Shown here: in pieces, positions 43,730-54,450 of the stretch
Layout of the letters: the number at the start of each line of letters is the position of its first letter
Numbering within the stretch: the first letter of the stretch is position 1
DNA from: Pseudomonas flavescens
GTDB taxonomy: Bacteria > Pseudomonadota > Gammaproteobacteria > Pseudomonadales > Pseudomonadaceae
Assembly (NCBI RefSeq): GCF_013408425.1
Contig: NZ_JACBYV010000001.1
Coordinates: 806,001-870,000 of the forward strand
Direction of reading: 5' to 3'
Length of the DNA stretch: 64,000 nucleotides
Made by a program: the position numbers and the translations under genes
Notes under the pieces: generated by a model
Told to the model about the DNA's origin: nothing
What the model saw: only the letters and a program-made list of their open reading frames with translations
Databases searched by the model: none

Positions 43730-44661
43730 TTGCCGGCTTCCTGAATGGCACGTACCACGGTGTTCATGTTGCTGGTCATTTCCTTTTCGTACTTCTCGGC
43801 GCTGTATTCGCCGTAGGAAATGTGCGACAGCGGATAGAGCTTGACGCCCGACTCGCGCTGAATGGTGTCGACATAGGTGGACGGGAAGTCCAGCTCGGAG
43901 AAGATCACTTTGACGTCCAGTTCACGCAACTGGTCGATGGTCTTCTTCAACTGGCTGGGGCTCGGCTCGATGCCGTGGGCCGGTTCTACCACCGCAGTGA
44001 CTTCCAGGCCGAATTCACGCAGCAGATAGTCGTAGGCCGCGTGCACGGTGGCTACGCGCAGATCGGCGTTCGGCGCCTCGGTCAGTTGGGCGAGGGCGTC
44101 GGCACGCAGCTTGCGCAGGCGTTTGCCGTAGGCGCGGGCGTTTTGCGTGTAGGTCTTGGCGTTGGCCGGATCGAGCTTGCCCAGTTCCCGGGCGATATTG
44201 TTGATCTGCGCGATGGAGGCGCTGATCGACAGGAAGGTGTGCGGGTTGACCACCTTGCCGGCGCCCCGTGCGGCGATGCCGGTCGCGGCCAGCAGCGGTA
44301 CGTTGGCGTTGGCTTCGATGACTTCGATATCCGGCTTCTCGCTGGCGGCGATCATGCGGTCGGCGAAGTCGTCATGGCCGACGCCGTTGAGCACTACCAC
44401 GTCCAGCGAGCCGATGCGCTTGATGTCTTCCGAGCGCGGCTCGTAGGCATGGGGGTTGAAGCCGGCCGGAATCAGCGGCACCACCTCGGCCTTGTCGCCG
44501 ACGATGTTGCTCACGTAGCTGTAATAGGGGTGCAGGGTAATGCCGATACGCAGGCGCTTGGCGTCGGCGGCACTGGCGGCGCCGATGAACAGCAGGGCGA
44601 ACAGGCCGATGGCCAGGCGTGACAGCAGGGGACGTGCGCGAAACAGACGGAAAATGGGCAT
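43726..44661 (-). CDS. Metal ABC transporter substrate-binding protein (cluster A-I)
   Basis: Periplasmic metal-binding protein, 311 residues, with a signal peptide (LAIGLFALLFIGAASAADA). Likely ligands are His in GFNPHAYEP near residue 70, His in VVNPHTFLS near residue 140, His in VATVHAAYDYLL near residue 205 and an acidic residue in FSELDFPS near residue 270. This is the three-His-plus-acid set of zinc/manganese SBPs. There is no His-rich loop of the kind found in ZnuA, so manganese or another metal remains possible. Confidence 0.9.
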   Translation of the reverse strand: MPIFRLFRARPLLSRLAIGLFALLFIGAASAADAKRLRIGITLHPYYSYVSNIVGDKAEVVPLIPAGFNPHAYEPRSEDIKRIGSLDVVVLNGVGHDDFADRMIAASEKPDIEVIEANANVPLLAATGIAARGAGKVVNPHTFLSISASIAQINNIARELGKLDPANAKTYTQNARAYGKRLRKLRADALAQLTEAPNADLRVATVHAAYDYLLREFGLEVTAVVEPAHGIEPSPSQLKKTIDQLRELDVKVIFSELDFPSTYVDTIQRESGVKLYPLSHISYGEYSAEKYEKEMTSNMNTVVRAIQEAGK

Positions 44662-44697
44662 TGGCGGGCGGTCTTCTGTCGGGTGGATCGGAGGTGA

Positions 44698-45264
44698 TCA
44701 GTGGCGATGTTGCCGGGTCACACCTGCGTCGTACTGGGAGGCGATCTGCTGCCAGCCGGCAGTGATCAGGCTTTGCGCGTCCAGACTGGAAGGCGCGCTG
44801 GCGCTGTTGCGGTTGAGCCAGACGTCGGCCTGTTCATGCTCGGCGTCGATCAGCATGAGCATCGAGCCGGCCACGTCCAGTGCCTGGCTGGCACCGAAAT
44901 AGGCAGCCTGGTCAGCGGGCAGCAATTGCCACTGGTGGCTGCCACGGCTGGTCGCGCTGGCATCGGCTCCGAACGGCGGAAAGCCTTCGTCTGCCAGCTC
45001 AGCGGGGCTGAGCAGCGTCTGCTCTTCGTCACGGCGGATGCGGATCTCGTCGGAGGCCACGCGCAGGTCAGCGTAGATGCCCTGTTCAGCGGCGGTGAGG
45101 TCACGACGCGCATCGATCTGATGGCTCTCGATGCTGGTTTCGCTTTCCGTCTCGCCATGCCAGGCCACGACCGAGCCGGCCGCCAGCAGGATGGCCAGGC
45201 ACAGCAGCAGTACGTAGAGGGTTTCGTGACCGGCACCGGCGGGGCGTACGACCTGAACCGTCAT
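44698..45264 (-). CDS. Uncharacterised single-helix membrane protein in metal-ABC operon
   Basis: 188 residues. One N-terminal membrane helix (LYVLLLCLAILLAAGSVVAW) is followed by a periplasmic domain that begins acidic (HGETESETSIESHQ). It ends TRQHRH, weakly His-rich. From memory it resembles what databases call DUF6162, found beside metal-ABC genes in pseudomonads; I could not check this. It overlaps the upstream gene by 4 bases and lies 36 bases before the metal SBP, so it should act in the same process, perhaps metal handling in the periplasm. Confidence 0.75.
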   Translation of the reverse strand: MTVQVVRPAGAGHETLYVLLLCLAILLAAGSVVAWHGETESETSIESHQIDARRDLTAAEQGIYADLRVASDEIRIRRDEEQTLLSPAELADEGFPPFGADASATSRGSHQWQLLPADQAAYFGASQALDVAGSMLMLIDAEHEQADVWLNRNSASAPSSLDAQSLITAGWQQIASQYDAGVTRQHRH

Positions 45265-45587
45265 GGGGCCTCGATTTCCGTGTGGTCGATTTCCACGATA
45301 TGGCCGGGGCCCGCATCGAACAGCACGTAGAACTCGCCTTCGGGGCGCTTGAAGGTGATGGTCGAGTCTTCGGCCAGCTTGCCGGGCACCAGAATGCTTT
45401 CGTCATAGCCGATCACGTCGAGGGTCACGCCGGCTGCACCGCTGCCGTCGGAAAAACCACCGGTGCAGCGGATGTGTTCGGCGTCGATGTCTTCGCACTG
45501 GCACATCGGATTGTGCGCCAGGGCAGCACCGCTGAGCGACAGCAGGGCGATGCCTGCGGCCAGACGCAGGGATTTGGAATTGATCAT
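45261..45587 (-). CDS. Small exported Cys-containing protein in metal-ABC operon
   Basis: 108 residues with an ideal AAGGAGG 5 bases before the start at 45587. A signal peptide (LAAGIALLSLSGAALAHN) is followed at once by NPMCQCEDIDAEHIRCTGG, three Cys and two His that could hold a metal. The rest is beta-rich (GHIVEIDHTEIEAP). No family recognised. A periplasmic metal chaperone is a reasonable guess but only inference from the Cys/His cluster and operon. Confidence 0.75.
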   Translation of the reverse strand: MINSKSLRLAAGIALLSLSGAALAHNPMCQCEDIDAEHIRCTGGFSDGSGAAGVTLDVIGYDESILVPGKLAEDSTITFKRPEGEFYVLFDAGPGHIVEIDHTEIEAP

Positions 45588-46129
45588 TACTTGCCTCCTT
45601 GTTGTTTCTTCAGCCAGGCGACGGTGGACGGGGATGCCTGCTCGAGGGGCACGGCGGCCTGGTGTACGGAACCGTCCCAGCCCTCCATGGTGATCCACAG
45701 TTCGGCATCGGGCTTGGTGCGAGCCGGCAGCGGCACGGTGGCACCCATGCGGTGGGCGGTGCCGAAGAAGATGCCACCGGCTGCACGCAGGCTGCGTGGC
45801 TTGCCGATGCGCAGGTAGGTGGCCTTGACCTGGCTGGCGCATTCGGCACACAGCGCGCCATTGAAGGATTTCATGTAACCGGCCGGGCCATCGAGCTCCG
45901 GAGGGCCCGCACGAAATTCGGCCAGGCGGATCGACCAGGGGCCGACCGCCACGTCACCGATCATGCGTTCGCCCAGGCCGCTGGTGCCGGTGAACAGCGC
46001 GACATCGGCGAAGTACTTGGGCATGAAGGCCAGCGGAATGATCACCAGCAGAATGTTGATGTGGAAGCGCCACTTGTACCAGAGGCGGCTCAATGGTGAG
46101 GCGGGGCGTGCGGCGACGGCCTTGCTCAT
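45587..46129 (-). CDS. Uncharacterised single-helix membrane protein with a CxxC motif in metal-ABC operon
   Basis: 180 residues. One membrane helix near residues 25-42 (INILLVIIPLAFMPKYF) anchors a periplasmic domain that contains NGALCAECASQV, a CxxC pair. The N-terminal tail is basic, so the domain should face the periplasm. Start and stop overlap its neighbours by one and four bases. I do not recognise the family. CxxC suggests metal or thiol chemistry, in line with a PepSY protein upstream. Confidence 0.75.
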   Translation of the reverse strand: MSKAVAARPASPLSRLWYKWRFHINILLVIIPLAFMPKYFADVALFTGTSGLGERMIGDVAVGPWSIRLAEFRAGPPELDGPAGYMKSFNGALCAECASQVKATYLRIGKPRSLRAAGGIFFGTAHRMGATVPLPARTKPDAELWITMEGWDGSVHQAAVPLEQASPSTVAWLKKQQGGK

Positions 46130-47313
46130 GCCTTGACCTCCGTGTTGTCGCTGGCGGTATCGGCGGCGCGGCTGCGGGCCGGCCGCTTGATCACCTTGGC
46201 GGTGGCCTGTGCGGTACGTTTGGTCCAGATCAGCAGGCCGCTGAGCACCATCATGCTGAGCACCAGGCCGAAGAAGAACCAGATCATCTTGACCCAGATG
46301 CCGCCGAAGTCACCGGTGTGCAGCGGACGCATGGATTCGGTGACGAACTCCAGTTTGGAGCGATCTTCCAGCAGGCGCTGTTGCGCCACTTCACCGGTAT
46401 AGGGGTTGATCGATGCGCTCTGGAACATCAGCGGATACCAGCCGCGCCCGCTGACGGAAATATGATCGTAGGCATTGCTCGGCAGCCGCGTGAAACTGAC
46501 GTCCAGGCTCGGCACCTTGCTGATGGCGATGCGCGCGGCTTCGTCCACGCCGATCATCGGAATCGGCTCGCCGGGCCGGACGATCGGCACGTCTTCGCGC
46601 GCCACGATGGCAGGCACACCTTCGGTCGAGATGGAAATCTGGTTATCGAACAGGATCGCCTGGATCAGGAACCAGATGCCGGTGATCGACACCACGGCGA
46701 TGAACCAGATCGACCAGATACCACTCAGGCGGTGGAAGTCGCCCCAGAAGATCCGCGCGCCCTGGTTGAAACGCAGGCGTGGCTTGAAGAAGCCTTTCCA
46801 GAATTTCTTGTAGACCACCAGGCCGGTGATCAGTGACAGCAGCATGGGGATGCCCATCATCGACACCAGGTACCAGCCCCAACTGAACCCATTGGTGAAC
46901 GGCACCAGCCACCAGCCGTGCAGGGCGCGGGTGAACTGGCGGAAATCGAACTGCGGGCTGACGCCCTGGATGTCCCCGGTGTACGGGTTGACGTACAGCG
47001 TCGGCGTGCTGCCATCCGGGTAGGCCACCCGGGCGGTGAGGGCGAAATGGGATTCGTCCGGCCGGCTGATGGTCTGCACGATGGTCTGCGGCTCGGCCTT
47101 GTTGATGGCCGCCAGTACCTCTCCGAAGGTCAGCAGCTCGGCGTCGTCCGACGGTTTGGTGGCGCGCACGTCAGGGTTGGCCAGCCAGACGATCTCCTGA
47201 CTGACCACTGCCAGGGTGCCGGTGACGCAGACGATCAGCACGAAGAACCAGATGGGCAGAGCGAGCCAGCTGTGGACCAGGAACCAGATTTTGGAGCGCG
47301 ACTTCTTGGACAT
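46126..47313 (-). CDS. PepSY-associated TM domain protein (iron-/metal-regulated type)
   Basis: 395 residues and four membrane helices. The first helix follows KIWFLVHSWLALPIWFFV; the second and third carry LHGWWLVPF and DFHRLSGIWSIWFIA; the last is near IWFFFGLVLSMMVLSGLLIW. Conserved His in or near the helices (HSW, HGWW, DFHR) are typical and are proposed haem or redox sites. Relatives (PiuB-like) are iron-regulated and linked to siderophore or metal reduction. It is the first gene of the eight-gene operon, with a Fur-like box about 190 bases upstream. Confidence 0.88.
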   Translation of the reverse strand: MSKKSRSKIWFLVHSWLALPIWFFVLIVCVTGTLAVVSQEIVWLANPDVRATKPSDDAELLTFGEVLAAINKAEPQTIVQTISRPDESHFALTARVAYPDGSTPTLYVNPYTGDIQGVSPQFDFRQFTRALHGWWLVPFTNGFSWGWYLVSMMGIPMLLSLITGLVVYKKFWKGFFKPRLRFNQGARIFWGDFHRLSGIWSIWFIAVVSITGIWFLIQAILFDNQISISTEGVPAIVAREDVPIVRPGEPIPMIGVDEAARIAISKVPSLDVSFTRLPSNAYDHISVSGRGWYPLMFQSASINPYTGEVAQQRLLEDRSKLEFVTESMRPLHTGDFGGIWVKMIWFFFGLVLSMMVLSGLLIWTKRTAQATAKVIKRPARSRAADTASDNTEVKA

Positions 47314-47498
47314 TGAATATCAGTCTTGTTGGGAGGCCTCGAACGCCGGGCGGCTCGGCGAGCGGGCTCTTTATTAACGAACGAAACCCCGCCTGCCTTG
47401 CGGCCTGCGAGGGTGGAAATCCGTGGCGGGCGTGATTATCGCGCGCTTTGTGGGTCGGTTACCTATTAAGACGGATGAGAAGCGTAAAACCCGCAGGC

Positions 47499-47517
47499 GC
47501 AAATGAAAATAATTATT
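47499..47517. promoter_or_regulatory. Candidate Fur (or Zur) box upstream of the metal operon
   Basis: GCAAATGAAAATAATTATT matches the 19-base Fur consensus GATAATGATAATCATTATC at 14 positions. Its core AAATAATTATTT (47508-47519 region) is a palindrome. It overlaps the 3' end of the araC-family gene and lies 186 bases before the PepSY start. Fur and Zur boxes are similar, so the metal is not decided. Confidence 0.5.
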
Positions 47518-48574
47518 TCAAAGATTCAGACAGTTTGGCCATGCCCAGCCGATGGGTGCGACGCAGCTCGCCGGGCGTCTGCTGCAGCCAGCGTTTGAAG
47601 GCGCGCTGAAAGGCTTCCGCCGAGGCGAATCCGAGCAGGTAGGCGATCTCTCCGAACGTCAGTTCGGTATCGCGTACGTAGGCGGTGGCCAGATCCCGGC
47701 GGGTTTCATTGACGATGCTGCTGAACCGCGTGCCTTCCTCGGCCAGGCGCCGGCGCAGGGTCCAGCTCGGCAGCTGCAACTGCCGGGCGATGTCGTCCAT
47801 GTCCGGTTCGCGGCCATGCAGACGCGGGCCGAGCAGTTGGCTGACCCGCTCACGCAGGCTGTGGGTGCGGGTCAGGCGCTGCAGTTGCTGCTCACAGAGT
47901 TGCAGCAGTTCCTGCCAGGTGCCGGGGCAGTGCTGGGGGTTGCGCAGGTTCAGGGTCGGCTGGTCGAGGCGCAGGCCATTGAAGGCAGCATCGAAGGTGG
48001 GCAGGCAGCGAACTTCGCATTCGTAGCGTTCGGCGTAGGCAGGCGGCGAGCATTCCAGATGCAGCGCCTCGGCCTGCAATTCGGTTCCCACGAGCGTGCC
48101 CAACTGCTGCAGCCAGCCAGCCAGTACCGAATCGACCACGAAACGGTTGTAGGCGTTGTAAGGGCCTATCGAGTGAAAGCGCAGCCAGGCGCCCTGGCTG
48201 TCTTCCTGGAGGCTCGAGCGACCACGGTAGTTGGAGGCATACAGCAGTTCGAAGCGGGTCAGCGTGCGCGCCGCCTCACGCACCGTGGGTGCCTGGGCGG
48301 CGGTGATACCGGCGAGGCCCAATTGCTGCAGACGGGCGAAACGGCCCATCAGCAGGCCCAGCGCCGGCTCGCCGGTCAGTTCGATGGCGCTGTGCCCCAG
48401 GTGCATGTAGCGCGGAATCGACAGCCTGGCCTGTGGCTCGGCCAGGCGCGGGGCATCGAAACCATAGTGTTCCAGCAAGGGGTGTGGCTCATGCCCGAGG
48501 TGGCGCACGGCGTCGGCCAGGCTGTAGAGAAAGCCGACGGAGAGATCGCCCAGGCGAATACGTGCGGGGTTCAT
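47513..48574 (-). CDS. AraC-family transcriptional regulator (OruR/ArgR-like with arabinose-binding-type N-domain)
   Basis: 353 residues. The N-terminal ligand domain (about 20-210, with HSAIELTGEPALGLLMG) is of the type found in OruR/MmsR-like regulators. The C-terminal AraC double helix-turn-helix contains DDIARQLQLPSWTLRRRL and FGEIAYLLGFASAEAFQRAF. The start at 48574 is 195 bases from the fadH start on the other strand, so it probably regulates fadH or itself. The inducer is not known; fatty-acid derivatives are plausible. Confidence 0.9.
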   Translation of the reverse strand: MNPARIRLGDLSVGFLYSLADAVRHLGHEPHPLLEHYGFDAPRLAEPQARLSIPRYMHLGHSAIELTGEPALGLLMGRFARLQQLGLAGITAAQAPTVREAARTLTRFELLYASNYRGRSSLQEDSQGAWLRFHSIGPYNAYNRFVVDSVLAGWLQQLGTLVGTELQAEALHLECSPPAYAERYECEVRCLPTFDAAFNGLRLDQPTLNLRNPQHCPGTWQELLQLCEQQLQRLTRTHSLRERVSQLLGPRLHGREPDMDDIARQLQLPSWTLRRRLAEEGTRFSSIVNETRRDLATAYVRDTELTFGEIAYLLGFASAEAFQRAFKRWLQQTPGELRRTHRLGMAKLSESLK

Positions 48575-48607
48575 GGGCTCTGTCGATACTGATGGACGGG
48601 CAGGTAG

Positions 48608-50806
<2,199 letters not shown>

Positions 50807-50992
50807 GACGCCACTTTTCGGCAGGTTCTACCGAACACTTCACGGTTCTGGGTTGCCATTCGTCCCGCAGCTGAATGACTGCCAACCGGTTCACACAGTG
50901 GTTCCGGTGTTCTCGCCTAGACTTGTCTGGCTGCCGCTCTGGCGTTGCAGCCGACATGGAACCGAGAACCCTCATTCGTCTGGAGAGCATCG

Positions 50993-52279
50993 ATGAGCAA
51001 GCCGCAACTGGTCGAGGCCGTGATGTTCTTCGCTGAAGACGGCAGCATCGGTAAGCAGATGTTCTACACCGAGTTCGAGACGTTGCTCGATGGCCTGGTG
51101 AAGATGCCGGTGTTCGCCGATCAGCAGGTTCGTGTCACCTACGTGGTGGTCAATGCGCGCCTGCAGATTCGCTCCGCAGTGTTCTTCTATCTGGATTTCG
51201 ACGAAAGCGGCGCGCCCGACAGCGGCTGGAACATTCCCTTGCAGCAACTGGCCGAGCGCGCTGGCCGTGGCCCTGACCTGGGTGCCGGGCCCATTCGCCT
51301 GGCCTGCCGCAGCCAGTGCCCGGTTTCCTGGCACCAGATGCACCTGTGGGATCCCAGTCTGGTCACCGGCAAGAATGATCTGGCCTTGCTGCGTGACACC
51401 GTCAAGCTCAACAGCCTGGGCATCGTACTTCAGGAAGAAGAAGCCAATAGCGTAGCGCCCGAGCGCTTGCAGGTGGCTTCCGAGGATCAATGGTACGCCG
51501 TGGATCCATCCCGGGATCTGGCCGAAAAACTGGCCGAGCGGCTGTCCCATGACTATCGGCAGAAGGCCGCGCAACTGGTCAAGCAGCAGCGTGAGCGGCT
51601 CGCCAGTCTCGGCCAGGAGCATCAGGCGGAGATGGCGCGTGTCGCGGCTCAGGCCGAGGCCCGGGTTACCGATCTGCAGGGGCAGATTCAGGCGCTGCGC
51701 CAGGCCGTGCGGCAGCAGGAAACGCTGAATCACAGTCTCAAGTCGCAGCTCACCGAACAGTTGGCCATTCAGCAGAGCGAGCGCGACGAAATGGCGGTCC
51801 GCCTGCGTGGCGCCGAGCGTCATGCACGTACCGAGCGTGACATTCTCCGCGAACAGTTCGACGACGAGCTGCGTGCGCGGATACTCGCGACCCAGGCCAG
51901 CGCTGAGGAGCAGGCCCGGCGCCGTGAAGCCGATGCATCGCAGCGTGGCGCCCATCAGGTGCTGGAACGTCTGGCCGGGCAGGGTGTGGTGTTCGTGGTG
52001 TTTCACCCGGGCGCCGGTCACGTCACCGTACCGTTGCAGGATGTCGAACGTTATCTGGCCAGTCCGCTGGCCTATGCCGCGAGCAAATGCTTCGTTTCCG
52101 AAGCCTTGTACCGCCAGTGGCTGGAGCACTATCAGCGCCCGCGTTGCGAAGGCCTGCATGCCGATGGCCAGCGTTGCGACGTTGCCGTGGAGCGCATCGA
52201 GACGCCGGGGCGTTTCGTGGTTGGCGACTCCAACTGCTGCATGGCGCACAAGGCGGCCCGCCTGCGCACAGTGGGCTGA
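50993..52279 (+). CDS. Uncharacterised coiled-coil protein with C-terminal Cys/His cluster
   Basis: 428 residues, cytoplasmic. The N-terminal alpha/beta domain (about 1-150) contains MFYTEFETLLDGLVKMPVFAD and FFYLDFDESG. A long coiled coil (about 180-310, rich in Glu/Gln/Ala/Arg) follows, then a C-terminal domain with RPRCEGLHADGQRC and GDSNCCMAHK, which looks like a metal-binding site. GGAGAG precedes the ATG at 50993. It seems to be a conserved Pseudomonas protein (near fadH and nadK). Function unknown. Confidence 0.78.
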   Translation: MSKPQLVEAVMFFAEDGSIGKQMFYTEFETLLDGLVKMPVFADQQVRVTYVVVNARLQIRSAVFFYLDFDESGAPDSGWNIPLQQLAERAGRGPDLGAGPIRLACRSQCPVSWHQMHLWDPSLVTGKNDLALLRDTVKLNSLGIVLQEEEANSVAPERLQVASEDQWYAVDPSRDLAEKLAERLSHDYRQKAAQLVKQQRERLASLGQEHQAEMARVAAQAEARVTDLQGQIQALRQAVRQQETLNHSLKSQLTEQLAIQQSERDEMAVRLRGAERHARTERDILREQFDDELRARILATQASAEEQARRREADASQRGAHQVLERLAGQGVVFVVFHPGAGHVTVPLQDVERYLASPLAYAASKCFVSEALYRQWLEHYQRPRCEGLHADGQRCDVAVERIETPGRFVVGDSNCCMAHKAARLRTVG

Positions 52280-52333
52280 GGCCGATCTGGGATACAATCG
52301 CAGGCCCTTTCACCAGGCCTCTCGCGTGCGTTC

Positions 52334-53269
52334 ATGGCGTCACTTTCCCTAACGGCCGTCAGCGCCTGGCGCCCCCATGCGCCGCTGCAGCGCCTGTCGT
52401 TCGACTGGTTGGCAGGGGTCGAGCTGGCGGTATTGCGGCTGGATCTGATCGACCCGCTGATCAGCGGCAACAAGTGGTTCAAGCTCCGGCCACATCTGCA
52501 CGCCGCTGCCAGGCAGGGCGCACGCGGCATCATCAGCCTGGGTGGTGCGCACTCCAATCATCTGCATGCACTGGCCGCCGCTGGCCAGCGTTTCTCCTTC
52601 GCCACCGTCGGCCTGCTGCGGGGGCAGCCACAGAGCACGCCAACCGTCGTGGATCTGCAGCGCTTCGGCATGCAGCTGCACTGGTTGGGCTACGGCGGTT
52701 ACCGTGATCGACACCGTGCGGATTTCTGGCTGGACTGGCATGCGCGTTATCCCGGCTTTTGCGCGGTGCCCGAGGGCGGCGGCGGTTTGCCGGGTGCCAT
52801 GGGCTGTGCGCAGTTGCCCGCGCTGGTGGCTGCGCAGTTGCCAGCGCTGGGTTGGCCCGATTATCACGGCTGGTGGCTGGCTGCGGGCACTGGCACCACC
52901 CTGGCCGGGCTGGTGATTGGAGAGGGCGCGCAGCGGGTCGTGCATGGTGCACTGGCAGTGCCCCGCGATCATGGCGTGCCGGCGCAGGTGCAGGCCCTGC
53001 TGGCGCAGGCCGGGATGGCCGATGCGGGCTATCGGCTGTTCGCTGCCTGCCGAGGCGGTTTCGCGCGGCAGGATGCCGACTTGCTGGATTTCATGGCGCA
53101 GTGCGAGGCGCAGAGCGGTCTGCCTCTCGAACCCCTGTATACCGCCAAGGCGCTGATGAGCCTGCGTGAGGCCATCGAAGGTGGCGAGATCGAGGCCGGC
53201 ACGCGGCTGATCTTCGTGCATACCGGTGGGTTGCAGGGGCGCCGCGCCGCCCTGATCCCGGCGCCATGA
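52334..53269 (+). CDS. PLP-dependent D-cysteine desulfhydrase / ACC deaminase-family protein
   Basis: 311 residues, fold-type II PLP enzyme. The PLP lysine is in SGNKWFKLRPHL near residue 45 and the next loop is SLGGAHSNHLHAL, both diagnostic of the ACC deaminase/D-cysteine desulfhydrase family. The C-terminal GGLQGRRAAL holds the last PLP-phosphate/ring contacts. Relatives break down D-cysteine or beta-substituted amino acids with loss of ammonia. No clear ribosome site is seen before ATG 52334. The exact substrate is unknown. Confidence 0.85.
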   Translation: MASLSLTAVSAWRPHAPLQRLSFDWLAGVELAVLRLDLIDPLISGNKWFKLRPHLHAAARQGARGIISLGGAHSNHLHALAAAGQRFSFATVGLLRGQPQSTPTVVDLQRFGMQLHWLGYGGYRDRHRADFWLDWHARYPGFCAVPEGGGGLPGAMGCAQLPALVAAQLPALGWPDYHGWWLAAGTGTTLAGLVIGEGAQRVVHGALAVPRDHGVPAQVQALLAQAGMADAGYRLFAACRGGFARQDADLLDFMAQCEAQSGLPLEPLYTAKALMSLREAIEGGEIEAGTRLIFVHTGGLQGRRAALIPAP

Positions 53270-53273
53270 TCAG

Positions 53274-54206
53274 CTAAGCCAGCCGTGGCCAATCATCGGC
53301 GACCAGAAACAGGCGTTGGTGCTCGTGCAGGTGGCCGTCGACGCCGGGGCGCAGATCCACCAGCAACTGCGCTTCGGCATCCGTGGGCAGCTCGCCAAGC
53401 CAGTTTTGCAGGCGAGCGAACGACCAGCCTTCCTGCACCGGCAGCCTGGCCGGGGCCAGCCAGGCGTGGCGCGGCAGCGGCTGCCAACAGGCCGCTGCAT
53501 CCTCCACCTGGAAGGCCTGCCAGTCGCGCCGGTGCAGCCACTTGCCGCGCAGGTGCTGCGGGTGAGCGTCTGGTGGTGCAGGGCAGGGGTGGCCATGGGG
53601 GTAGAACAGGTACCCGCCGATCCACATGGCCGCCTCGATGGGCTCGCTGGTCAGCGCATCCAGAGCAGGGCGTGCCACGGGCTGAGCCGAGAGTGGCAGT
53701 TGATGGCTGGCGAGATGCTCGAGCTTGATATCCAGACGATCATGGCTGCCGGGGCCGATCCATTGCGCTCTTTGTTGCGACGCCTTGCCCAGATACAGCT
53801 TGATGGCCAGTTCCAGATGATGCACGCCGCTGGCATCGCGCAGCAGCAGATCCAGCTCGCCCAGGGTGTGGCCTTGCTGGCGAATCGGCAGGTTGGCGGC
53901 CAGTACCTCGATGCCTGGGGCGGCCTCCAGGGCGAACTGCCACAGGCGCTCGTAATAGAGGCCCAGGCGGCGTACCGAGCTACGCGACAACCAGGTCTGC
54001 AGCGCAGCAGGCTCTTCATCCTGGCGCAGCAGCCAGTCCGCCAGCAGGCCCGGCTCGGCAGCCCATTTGCCATCCGTCAGCGGATGACGCTGCGTCGGGT
54101 GTGGGTGGGCCAGCAGGGGCGCAGAAAGCAGCGTCCAGGCCAGGTCGCGCACCGCTGGCTGATTCAGGCGCTGGGGGAGATCGGCGAGGGTGTCGAAGGC
54201 GTTCAT
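53274..54206 (-). CDS. DUF1853-family protein
   Basis: 310 residues, convergent with the desulfhydrase gene 4 bases away. It contains LGLYYERLWQFALEA and LGELDLLLRDASGVHHLELAIKL, an E/D-x-E-x-K style strand that recalls nuclease-fold active sites, and GWSFARLQNWLGEL at the C-terminus. This pattern matches the family I know as DUF1853, whose function is unknown. I start at 54206 (NAFDTLADLP); the frame is open to 54296 but that reading enters the repeat at 54253. Confidence 0.8.
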   Translation of the reverse strand: MNAFDTLADLPQRLNQPAVRDLAWTLLSAPLLAHPHPTQRHPLTDGKWAAEPGLLADWLLRQDEEPAALQTWLSRSSVRRLGLYYERLWQFALEAAPGIEVLAANLPIRQQGHTLGELDLLLRDASGVHHLELAIKLYLGKASQQRAQWIGPGSHDRLDIKLEHLASHQLPLSAQPVARPALDALTSEPIEAAMWIGGYLFYPHGHPCPAPPDAHPQHLRGKWLHRRDWQAFQVEDAAACWQPLPRHAWLAPARLPVQEGWSFARLQNWLGELPTDAEAQLLVDLRPGVDGHLHEHQRLFLVADDWPRLA

Positions 54207-54252
54207 CTGTGCAGCATAGGGACTTTTCCCCGATCGGTGCGGGGGGCTGTTG

Positions 54253-54395
54253 CAGGGCATCTCGAAAAATTGGACGAGGCGGTCAGCGCAAGGCAAAAAC
54301 AGGCGAAAAAGCGCAGCTTAGGAGCGGTGAGTGAGCAGTTTGAGCCAGTTCTTGACAGGGCGATGGCAGCGCAGGTGGTTTTTTGAGGTGCCCTG
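54253..54395. repeat. MITE-like intergenic repeat with terminal inverted repeats
   Basis: 143 bases. Ends CAGGGCATCTCGAAAAA and, inverted, CAGGGCACCTCAAAAAA match at 15 of 17 positions. No protein is encoded. It lies between DUF1853 and nadK. Interior has AGGCAAAAACAGGCGAAAAA. From memory similar elements are dispersed in pseudomonad intergenic regions; this needs a search. Confidence 0.6.
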
Positions 54396-54450
54396 AGGCA
54401 GTGTTTCACCCATAATCGGGCCATCAGAACCAGAGCGTCGCAGGAGCCCC

